This document shows positions 56,869 to 64,000 of a stretch of DNA of 64,000 bases, in pieces. Every line of letters begins with the position of its first letter. The first letter of the stretch is position 1. The notes under the pieces were generated by a model that saw nothing but the letters and a program-made list of their open reading frames with translations, was not told where the DNA came from and ran no database searches. The position numbers and the translations under genes are program-made. This DNA comes from Qipengyuania sp. JC766 (GTDB lineage: Bacteria > Pseudomonadota > Alphaproteobacteria > Sphingomonadales > Sphingomonadaceae), in NCBI RefSeq assembly GCF_040717445.1, contig NZ_JBFEFL010000001.1, forward strand, positions 1,746,001 through 1,810,000, written 5' to 3'.

Positions 56869-57179
56869 AACGGGAGAATCGCGCCGCAGAATGCGGTGCG
56901 CTTCTCATCAATTCCTTTGCGCTTGTTTGAACCGCAAACCGGTTTCGACCGGGCTTTCAGTCTAGTTCCGAGCGGTGCAGCACGTGCGAGAATTCGCTTC
57001 GCATTGTCGGCTTCGTTTTAAGCACTCAAATGGCCGCACGCGGTCAACCTTCAATGCCCTGCCCGCGCCTGTTTCCCCGGCCTTCGCCGGTGTCACCCGT
57101 GTTGGACATGAATCCTGCCCTTGGCCGTGCGGCCTTCCTGTTTGGTGCAACGAGCCACCAGACACGAAAGGAAATCATC
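56869..57179. other. 311-bp stretch without a gene
   Basis: No convincing frame. It holds a short CCGGC-CTTC-GCCGG hairpin near 57078-57091. AAAGGAAAT at its end is the ribosome site of the following gene. Confidence 0.4.
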
Positions 57180-57404
57180 ATGGCACGCAGCAATACCGCA
57201 CCCGCGCAGGAGACCAATCCACCGGACTTCCTCGCCTGGCATGTCGCCAACAAGGGCGACAAGGGATTCTGGACTCGGATCGGAGCCGCGTGGTTCCATC
57301 GCGACCGCAAAGGGCTTTCGCTTCAATTGGAAGTGGTGCCGATCAACGGTCGGATCGTCCTGCGCACGCCGCAGGATGATGAGAAGAAGGAGCCGGGCGC
57401 TTAG
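57180..57404 (+). CDS. Small conserved-looking backbone protein
   Basis: 74 residues from ATG 57180 with AAAGGAAAT upstream. Sequence has PDFLAWHVANKGDKGFWTRI and GAAWFHRDRKGLSLQLEVVP, ending in IVLRTPQDDEKKEPGA; a small beta-rich protein often seen beside transfer genes in alphaproteobacterial plasmids, function unknown. Earlier in-frame starts to 57030 have no ribosome site. Confidence 0.65.
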   Translation: MARSNTAPAQETNPPDFLAWHVANKGDKGFWTRIGAAWFHRDRKGLSLQLEVVPINGRIVLRTPQDDEKKEPGA

Positions 57405-57412
57405 CGCCCGGC
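57392..57412 (+). terminator. Perfect 9-bp hairpin across the stop of the 74-residue gene
   Basis: GCCGGGCGC-TTA-GCGCCCGGC with the stop codon in the loop. A second, competing stem (GCCCG-GCCTT-CGGGC) uses its right arm. No T-run follows, so termination is possible but not certain. Confidence 0.4.
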
Positions 57413-57569
57413 CTTCGGGCAATTACAAAGGTCAGAGCCTCGTTCCACTGACTTTCTCTCAGATTTGCTTTGACCAAGAACGGAAACTGGCGGTGCATAA
57501 ATCCTGTCGGCGTCGACTATTTCTGCAGGCTCTCTCCCGTTTGAACAATCCGTTGACTATGTTTCAGAA

Positions 57570-60500
57570 ATGCTGACCGAAATGATTCTTGGCGCCCTTG
57601 GCGAAGCAATCGTGACCCATATCGGTTCCAAGGGCTTCGCGTGGCTGAAGTCCCACGACGCTAAAGAGGAACTGGCTTCGATCGCCGCGAACGCAATCGA
57701 AGCTGCAATATCCGAGGCTCCCTCACTTGCTGAAGATCTTAGATCAGAGAGTTTTGTCAAGCAGGTGATCGTGCCAACGCTTCAAGCTCTCGTGTCTGAC
57801 CCTTCCCAATTGCCAGACCCGGAGCGATTGGCCGATCAGTACGTCAAGATGTTTGTTGAACGCTTTGCAGGGAATGATGGCGTCGATGCCGCGCTCTCCA
57901 GAATTTTTCAGACCGAGCCGACGGACCTGAATCCTGCATTTGTCAATTTTTTTAGAGAACTCCGTTCAAGGTTATATCAGTCCAAACACTGGCGTGAATT
58001 GGGGCACTTAGTAACGACCGAGGCCACATTCAAAAACACGGAAATTATCATTTCGGTTTTGGAGGGGATGGCTCAGCGCCACGAGGCTGATGCGATCGAC
58101 CTTGATCGCGCCCGCCAGGATGCAAGGTCGGGGTCCGATGAACTTCGCAATTGGCCTAGAGCGATTTCAGGCCATGAACTTACAAGGCCAGAGCTGGAGC
58201 GTCTGAAGACTTACATACTCGCTGAGGCGAGTGCAGCTACCTTGCTGATCGGTGAAGCTGGCTCCGGCAAATCTGCCCTCTTGGCCAAACTTACCGAAGA
58301 ACTGGAAAACCAAGGCTCAACAGTCTTTGGCATCAAAGCCGACACCCTGCCTGCGGATGTAGCAACTTTTGATGACATTGCGCGGGCATTGGGCATGACA
58401 GGTTCACTTCTGCCTGAGCTATCTGCGCTGGCGCGCAACGCGCCGGTCGTCTTGATCATCGATCAATTGGACGCCGTAAGTGACGTGATGGATCGGACTA
58501 GCCAGCGAATGAAGGTTCTGCTCCGGCTGGTTAGACAGGCCCAAGAACAACGATTGCCAGTTCATGTTGTGGTCTCATCACGGCCTTTTGAAGCTGCGCA
58601 TGATGCTCGTTTCCAACAGCTACGTGCCGAAGAGTTTCATCTTGCCTTGCCCGCCGTAGAAGCAGTGCAAGCCTTCCTGACGGAACTGGGAATTGATTGG
58701 AGCGAAGTCCCCCAACCGTTGTGGCAGACACTCCGAAGGCCGTTCGCTCTAAAGCTATTCGTCGAGGTGATCCAGCGGGGCGCTTCCCCGTCTTCGGTTG
58801 ATAGCGGAAGCTTGCTCGACCGATGGCTTGCGACCGCACAACTCGGCACCGATCCACAACGGCAAGATGTGCTGCAGCTGATGGATCGATTGGCTGGAGA
58901 GATGTTGGAAACAGAAACTCTCTGGCGACCGATGGATGCCTACGAGGCAGCGCACAAGGATGCTTTGGTACGTGCGGAAGCTTGTGGACTTGTCGTTCGC
59001 AGCGGAGCCAAGATCGGTTTCTGTCATCAATCCTGGCTCGACGATTTCCAAGCGAAAAGCTTCAAAACAGGCAAAGACTTGGCCGAATACACTTGGCGCA
59101 ATCAAGACAGTCTCTTCGTTCGCGCAACGGTTCTGAGGTCATTGGAGCGGCTCCGGCAGATTGATCCAGAGGCTTATCATCGAGCCGTTTCGGCACTTCT
59201 TTGGAGCACTACAACCCGGCGACATGTGAAGCATCTTGTTGTCGATGTTGTTTCGACATCGGCCAATCCAAGTGACCAGGAGGGCGCTTGGGTTGAGACA
59301 CTGATTCGCGACGATCCGATCCTCGCAAACCGTGCATTTGGAAAGATCACCGAGCGCTGGTCAAGCTGGAGTGCGATGCTTCGAAAATGCCTTTCGACGC
59401 TAATGAAAAACGAAGAATTCCAATGGAGAGCAACACAGGGGCTAGCCGCAGAAGCAAAGGAGGACCCAGATTATGTCGTCGATCTGATACGTCGGCATTG
59501 GAGTCAGCCTGACCAAGACGGGCTGGTTTTCCGGGTGGCCGAACAGTCCGGCGTAGTAACGCCAGCAGTTGAGCAACTGATTAGCGAAATCCTGAGCCGA
59601 ACTGCAATCGATCCATACGCCGTATCGCATTTTGTCACCACGCTTCGAGCGGAGCAACGGTATGCGGAAGCATGTCGACTAGTGGGCCTTTGGTTCGATA
59701 CCCAAGAGATCGATAATCACAAAAATCCGACACTTCATGATGTCGAGAAACTTGCCCAAGAGGCCGCATTGGAATTCGCGGAAGCGCTCCTGCCGCGATT
59801 TCTTGCTATCGCAAAACGAGAAGTTGCGCCGTACTACGAAGGTTACAAGCGATTTCCCAAAGCAAAGCAGCTACCTTGGGATTGGGATTTCGACAGAGAT
59901 CGGGATAGCGTGCTGGAGGCTTTTCGTGACGCAATGAAGGCCGTCGCGGCAGCTAGACCCCACGATGCGTTGCGCCTCATCCGGGAACTGGAAGCAATCG
60001 AAATTGATCAGGTGCAGGATGTCGTCGCGCAAACTTTCATCGCGGGCAGCGCAGCGTTATCCGGAGATGCATTCGCATTTCTGATGGCCGACGAGCGCCG
60101 TTTCCAAATAGGCGATGCACACGTCAATCTTGAACCCGGATTATCCTCCACTGAAAGCGGGCTCTCGTCTCAGGAGTTGGTGGAGGCAATCGCGCCACAG
60201 CTCAGTGAGGAAGTGGTAGGTCGATTGCGTGATCGCATCGAAAGTTGGTCGTTGTACGGTCCCGAATTCGGAAAGGACGACGAGCCGAAGACGCGCCTTC
60301 AACGGCTGAAATGGGCTGACCAACATCGAATGGAACTGCTCGAACGTCTCCCTGATCGTTTCTTGAGCGCTCGAAGACGCCGTCAGATCAATGAATGGCG
60401 GGCAGCACAACGTCACCCCATTCCCCGACGAAGAGCCGGCGTGTCGATGGCGACATTCGTCGGATCGCCCATGTCTCACGAAAAGATGGCGAGAGCCCGC

Positions 60501-61982
60501 GACGAAGATATCTTCGCGATTCTTGATGAGATCAACGATGAGTCTCCTGAGCGTTCGCGCCGCCGCCGAATTTCGATGGATGGCGGAGTAACGGAGTTAT
60601 CGCGTGCATTCGGGGCGTTCGCAAAGGAAAATCCCGAGAGGGCAGTTGCCCTATGTGAAGAGAACTTCGCTCACGGTCGCCACGAGCATGCTGCGGCACA
60701 GATGGTCGAAGAACTGTCCAAGTTGGAGGGCTTTTCAGCTGAGCGCTTGTTGGCGCTTATTTACGAACTCTCGGAGCGAGGCTTTGCGTCGCGCACCTGG
60801 AAGACATTCGCATCGTGGGCACTTGCAAGGCTTGCGGGAAAGCTGTCCGGACTTCCGGATGAGACGATCGATTTGCTGGAAAGTTGGCTCGAAAACGACC
60901 CGACAGAAATCGCGGAGAAAATTGACCGGCGGCTCGCAATGGATGCCGAGAATGAACGTAGAAACGCTCGTGAAAAGACTGTTCCGGATCCCATTGTCTT
61001 TGCGAGCCATCGGCTTGGTGGCATGCGGATCGTTCCGCAGGACAACTATTCTATTCTCGACGCGATTTTTCACGGTCTGATTGGTCGAGATGATCGCGCC
61101 TTCGATCAATGGTTGACCATCCTTGAGCGCCATGCTGCGCGAGCGGAAGACCCACATATATGGTCGTTTCTTCTCCTAAGCGAAGGCAGGTGGCTTTATT
61201 GGGCCGACCGAGAGCGTGTGAGGCAACTTCTTGCCAACCTTTGGAAAACGGACGAGCGAGTATTTCTCAGCGTCGATCTGGGAGGGACGCTTTGGTCAAA
61301 CCGGGCGATGATGCCGGAGGAATTGATGACCACAGTGATCAAGGCTTGGTCCGCCAGCGGCGATGAAGATTGGCGACAGGCGGCAGCCGAACTAGCCGAG
61401 GCATATCGGCTGACCGAGCCTACATCCACGGTGTCGCTGGCGCTGACTGACGTGCTGCTTGATGAGCCTTCTCCAGAATTGACCGGTCGGCTATTCACGG
61501 CAGCTTCTGCCTGGCAGGACAGTGACACTGATCTACGGAAAACTGCTCACACCTTGCTCATGACCTTCGTTTCCAAAACGCAAGGCGACCAAGCTCATGC
61601 GATTTCATCGGCGGTCGATAGAACCGACACACTTCAACCTGACGAGATGACGAAGGAATTGATCCTGCAGATTGCCGAGAATGCGGAAGTGCTCGGCGCT
61701 TCACTTACAGGAAGATTTGCCGATGGTCTGCAATCCCTGCTGCTCTATCCGGGTTTCGACGATCCTGTCATGCAGGTAACAGAGCGTGTCGCTGAATTGA
61801 TAATCGACAAGAAGGGCGGCAAAAGCCGAGGCTTCATTGACAAGGACTTCGTTCAGGTCGCGATAGCTCTTCAACGCAATGATGGGCCTCTTCGGGCGAG
61901 GGCGATGGACGTTTACGAGAAGCTATTGGATGCTGGCGCATATGGAGCTGAGGAAGCAGCCAAGGATGTAATTGGGCGCTAA
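57570..61982 (+). CDS. Large STAND-type P-loop NTPase, candidate antiviral protein
   Basis: 1470 residues. N-terminal about 200 residues are helical with no recognised effector signature (GEAIVTHIGSKGFAWLKSHD). NTPase core: Walker A GEAGSGKS (228-235), Walker B VVLIIDQLDAVSD (D298), sensor-like VVVSSRPFEAAHD, and winged-helix region (about 380-480, SLLDRWLATAQLG, LMDRLAGEML). The remaining about 950 residues are helical repeats, the place where antiviral STAND (Avs-like) proteins recognise phage proteins. Codon use is more A+T-rich than the chromosome. It stands alone, convergent with the integrase (19 bp). ATG 57570 lacks a clear ribosome site; ATG 57582 is an alternative. No nuclease or TIR motif was seen, so the effector is unknown. 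Confidence 0.82.
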   Translation: MLTEMILGALGEAIVTHIGSKGFAWLKSHDAKEELASIAANAIEAAISEAPSLAEDLRSESFVKQVIVPTLQALVSDPSQLPDPERLADQYVKMFVERFAGNDGVDAALSRIFQTEPTDLNPAFVNFFRELRSRLYQSKHWRELGHLVTTEATFKNTEIIISVLEGMAQRHEADAIDLDRARQDARSGSDELRNWPRAISGHELTRPELERLKTYILAEASAATLLIGEAGSGKSALLAKLTEELENQGSTVFGIKADTLPADVATFDDIARALGMTGSLLPELSALARNAPVVLIIDQLDAVSDVMDRTSQRMKVLLRLVRQAQEQRLPVHVVVSSRPFEAAHDARFQQLRAEEFHLALPAVEAVQAFLTELGIDWSEVPQPLWQTLRRPFALKLFVEVIQRGASPSSVDSGSLLDRWLATAQLGTDPQRQDVLQLMDRLAGEMLETETLWRPMDAYEAAHKDALVRAEACGLVVRSGAKIGFCHQSWLDDFQAKSFKTGKDLAEYTWRNQDSLFVRATVLRSLERLRQIDPEAYHRAVSALLWSTTTRRHVKHLVVDVVSTSANPSDQEGAWVETLIRDDPILANRAFGKITERWSSWSAMLRKCLSTLMKNEEFQWRATQGLAAEAKEDPDYVVDLIRRHWSQPDQDGLVFRVAEQSGVVTPAVEQLISEILSRTAIDPYAVSHFVTTLRAEQRYAEACRLVGLWFDTQEIDNHKNPTLHDVEKLAQEAALEFAEALLPRFLAIAKREVAPYYEGYKRFPKAKQLPWDWDFDRDRDSVLEAFRDAMKAVAAARPHDALRLIRELEAIEIDQVQDVVAQTFIAGSAALSGDAFAFLMADERRFQIGDAHVNLEPGLSSTESGLSSQELVEAIAPQLSEEVVGRLRDRIESWSLYGPEFGKDDEPKTRLQRLKWADQHRMELLERLPDRFLSARRRRQINEWRAAQRHPIPRRRAGVSMATFVGSPMSHEKMARARDEDIFAILDEINDESPERSRRRRISMDGGVTELSRAFGAFAKENPERAVALCEENFAHGRHEHAAAQMVEELSKLEGFSAERLLALIYELSERGFASRTWKTFASWALARLAGKLSGLPDETIDLLESWLENDPTEIAEKIDRRLAMDAENERRNAREKTVPDPIVFASHRLGGMRIVPQDNYSILDAIFHGLIGRDDRAFDQWLTILERHAARAEDPHIWSFLLLSEGRWLYWADRERVRQLLANLWKTDERVFLSVDLGGTLWSNRAMMPEELMTTVIKAWSASGDEDWRQAAAELAEAYRLTEPTSTVSLALTDVLLDEPSPELTGRLFTAASAWQDSDTDLRKTAHTLLMTFVSKTQGDQAHAISSAVDRTDTLQPDEMTKELILQIAENAEVLGASLTGRFADGLQSLLLYPGFDDPVMQVTERVAELIIDKKGGKSRGFIDKDFVQVAIALQRNDGPLRARAMDVYEKLLDAGAYGAEEAAKDVIGR

Positions 61983-62001
61983 CTGAGCAAGAGCCCATTG
62001 C

Positions 62002-63216
62002 CTACCTCTTGGGCTCAGACTTAGACTTACGCTGCCGAAGTGCATCAAGATGATCGCTCCACCATTGAGCCATCTTGACGCGCTCGTCCCAGTAGTTACC
62101 CCGATTGTAGACACCGCGGATGGCATTGCTGTCGCCATGAGCCAGTGCCCGCTCAATCGCATCGGGATGCCACAGACCGCTTTCGTTGAGCATGGTCGAG
62201 GCCGTTGAGCGAAGGCCATGCGTCGTCACTTCGTCCTTGGTGAACCCCATACGCCGGAATGCCGCGTTGATAGTATTCTCGCTCATGGGACGTTGACGCG
62301 TATGGAACGCCGGGAAGATGTAGCCCTTGCTGCCGGTAATCGATCTCAGCTCTCGAAACAGCTCCAACACCTGGCGTGATAGAGGCACCACATGAGTCCG
62401 GCGTGCCTTCATCTTGCCTTCCGGAATTGTCCAGGTGGCCTTGTCCCAATCGATCTCGTTCCATTCGCCGTGGCGAAGCTCGCCGGGTCGCACAAAGACA
62501 TGCGGTGCGATCTTCAGCGCGAATTTCGTTGCCGGATAGCATTCGAAATCATCGATGGCGCGAAGGAGCCCGCCCAACTTCTCGGGTTCAAGGATCGCAG
62601 CGTAGTGTCGTGCTTTGGGCGTGACCAGTGCGCCCTGCAGGATCGATGTCGGATCGGTTTGGCACTGGCCGAGCGCGGCCCCATACCGGAACACCCGGCT
62701 TGAGAACGATCGGCACTTCTTCGCGGTTTCGAGATTGCCTTTGGCTTCGAGTTTCTTGAGCGCTGCCAGCATCAACTGCGGATCGACGTCATTGATCGGC
62801 ATATTGCCGATTGCGGGCTTGAGCAGTTCGAGGAACCAGCGCGCCTTGCGCAGCGTGGCCTCCGCCCTGCCTTCGGGCACCATCTTCTCGTCGATGTACT
62901 TGTTAGCGATGACCTCGAAGGTGTTCTCCGCACCTAGCTTGATCCTGGCCTTCTTGCGCTTCCGTTCAAGCATCGGATCGATGCCATCGGAAACCTTGAG
63001 CCGCGCCCGGTCGCGAAGCTGACGCGCTTGCGACAAGCTGACCTCTGGGAACGCGCCGATGGGCAGCTTCTTTTCCTTCCCGCCGAAGCGGTACTTGAAA
63101 TACCAGAGCTTGGAGCCGTTCGGCTTCACCAGAAGCAGTAGCCCCCGCGAGTCGTATTTCTTGTACGACTTATCGGCAGCCCGGAAGCCTTTGATTTCCT
63201 GCACATTGAGGCTCAT
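62002..63216 (-). CDS. Tyrosine recombinase/integrase of the element (P4 type)
   Basis: 404 residues. N-terminal DUF4102-type arm-binding domain (SYKKYDSRGLLLLVKPNGSK, LPIGAFPEVSLSQARQLRDR), central SAM-like domain and catalytic domain with Arg in VFVRPGELRHG, His-x-x-Arg in THGLRSTAS, His in RALAHGDSN and the nucleophilic Tyr in GVYNRGNYWDER. Complete, no truncation. Lies 178 bp from the tRNA-Leu 3' end and reads away from it. Drives integration at the tRNA 3' end. Confidence 0.95.
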   Translation of the reverse strand: MSLNVQEIKGFRAADKSYKKYDSRGLLLLVKPNGSKLWYFKYRFGGKEKKLPIGAFPEVSLSQARQLRDRARLKVSDGIDPMLERKRKKARIKLGAENTFEVIANKYIDEKMVPEGRAEATLRKARWFLELLKPAIGNMPINDVDPQLMLAALKKLEAKGNLETAKKCRSFSSRVFRYGAALGQCQTDPTSILQGALVTPKARHYAAILEPEKLGGLLRAIDDFECYPATKFALKIAPHVFVRPGELRHGEWNEIDWDKATWTIPEGKMKARRTHVVPLSRQVLELFRELRSITGSKGYIFPAFHTRQRPMSENTINAAFRRMGFTKDEVTTHGLRSTASTMLNESGLWHPDAIERALAHGDSNAIRGVYNRGNYWDERVKMAQWWSDHLDALRQRKSKSEPKR

Positions 63217-63218
63217 TT

Positions 63219-63279
63219 GGGGGCCTCACTTTTGTGCAAGTTGGGGCCTTTTGAACTGGAGCCCCCAGCCGAGGCCCCC
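63219..63279 (+). repeat. Candidate integrase arm-type sites, right end
   Basis: GAGGCCCCC inverted at 63219-63227 and direct at 63271-63279, GCCCCCAG at 63261-63268, and a diverged AAGGCCCC inverted near 63243-63250. Counterparts lie at the left end (34331-34353). The site overlapping the integrase promoter could also give autoregulation. Confidence 0.4.
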
Positions 63280-63393
63280 ACAGACGTTGGAACAAAGCGG
63301 AACAAAACAAGACCTCGCTTTCTGCGCTAGAGGTCAAGAATGGCAGAATTCCGCCATTTCTGCAATGTTTTGGAACGTTCTGATGAGAACAAA

Positions 63394-63480
<87 letters not shown>

Positions 63481-63661
63481 ACTTCGTATCCGAGCGGAGG
63501 TCACCGCCGGTCCGAATGAGGCGCGCGGTTAGCCGTGGCGCGGGGGCGTTGTCAATGCAATTCGGCGTCATGTGCGGTGGAACGCTTGCGCGGGGGCCCA
63601 CGTTGATGCAACGCGCTTCGCGAACCGGCAAACCTCCGATATTCACAGACAGGCATCTGAC

Positions 63662-64000
63662 ATGGCACGGACCGATCCCCTTACCGACAGACTGGTCGTC
63701 GTTTTCGGCGGCAGCGGGTTCATCGGGCATTACGTTGCGCAGGAACTGCTCGAGCGCGGCGCGCGGGTCCGCATTGCGAGCCGCCATCCGGAGAAGGCAT
63801 TCGAACTGAAGCCGCTCGCCAATCTGGGCCAGTTGCAGTTCGCGCGGTGCGACGTGACGAACGAGGCGAGCGTCGAGGCGTCGATGCATGGGGCGGACTT
63901 CGTGGTGAACCTCGTCGGCAGCTTCGAGGGCAATCTGCGGCAACTCATGGGCAATGCCGCCGGCAAGCTCGCGCAGGCGGCGAAGGATGCAGGTGCACGG
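63662..64000 (+). CDS. NDUFA9-like NAD(P)-binding epimerase/reductase (5' part)
   Basis: 113 codons from ATG 63662 to the right edge, where the gene continues. Rossmann fold start RLVVVFGGSGFIGHYVAQEL, then ARVRIASRHPEK, RCDVTNEASVEASM and ADFVVNLVGSFEGN. This matches the SDR-type complex I NDUFA9 subunit family common in alphaproteobacteria. Chromosomal gene to the right of the integration site. The 63481-63661 interval holds no other gene. Confidence 0.82.
   Translation, partial: MARTDPLTDRLVVVFGGSGFIGHYVAQELLERGARVRIASRHPEKAFELKPLANLGQLQFARCDVTNEASVEASMHGADFVVNLVGSFEGNLRQLMGNAAGKLAQAAKDAGAR

Overview
The window looks like chromosome from an alphaproteobacterium, most likely Sphingomonadales, family Erythrobacteraceae. 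This is an inference from high GC, tightly overlapping genes, TonB receptor/halogenase/glycosidase loci and a class II xylose isomerase. A 29 kb integrated element fills its right half. 

Left part (1-12.7 kb, core). A very large repetitive surface protein runs off the left edge on the minus strand. It diverges from a SARP-type regulator (winged helix plus TPR-like tail), which is followed after 3 bases by a 1444-residue protein fusing a cytochrome P450-like domain, membrane segments and a C-terminal DyP-type heme peroxidase. Four near-identical 8-mers spaced exactly 11 bp apart lie in the divergent intergenic region and look like the regulator's operator. Then come a 39-residue membrane protein and bioF-bioD-bioA, joined by GTGA overlaps. 

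Carbohydrate part (12.7-34.2 kb, core). One long minus-strand operon encodes a TonB-dependent receptor, a flavin-dependent halogenase-like protein, a secreted GH13 amylase, a GH13 alpha-glucosidase, a GH97 enzyme, a lipoprotein esterase and a second halogenase-like protein. Divergent from it are a LacI-type regulator and a sugar MFS transporter, with a near-perfect palindromic operator between. Together they should bind, take in, degrade and sense alpha-glucans. A xylose operon follows (GH43 lipoprotein, xylB, xylA) with its own TGGTAGCGCTATCA operator, then a flavin reductase and an acyl-CoA dehydrogenase. 

Integrated element (34.26-63.42 kb). A 19-bp direct repeat, the 3' end of tRNA-Leu(CAG), bounds the element. 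A tyrosine integrase lies next to the intact tRNA. The element carries an AlpA-type regulator, a relaxosome-type accessory protein, a coupling-protein gene with an in-frame stop between Walker A and Walker B, and a MobF relaxase, but no type IV secretion genes. It therefore looks like a mobilizable element whose transfer is damaged. 

Its cargo is largely defence-like. (i) A protein with two GHKL ATPase regions (MORC/HSP90-like at the N-terminus, histidine-kinase-like at the C-terminus) is translationally coupled to a receiver protein with an unrecognised effector domain. (ii) A restriction-modification locus has Vsr, a C5 cytosine methyltransferase and an overlapping operon of MORC-like ATPase, Z1 helicase, PD-(D/E)XK DUF4420 protein and AIPR protein. 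(iii) A 1470-residue STAND P-loop NTPase resembles antiviral STAND proteins. Right of the tRNA, the chromosome resumes with a partial NDUFA9-like epimerase/reductase gene.
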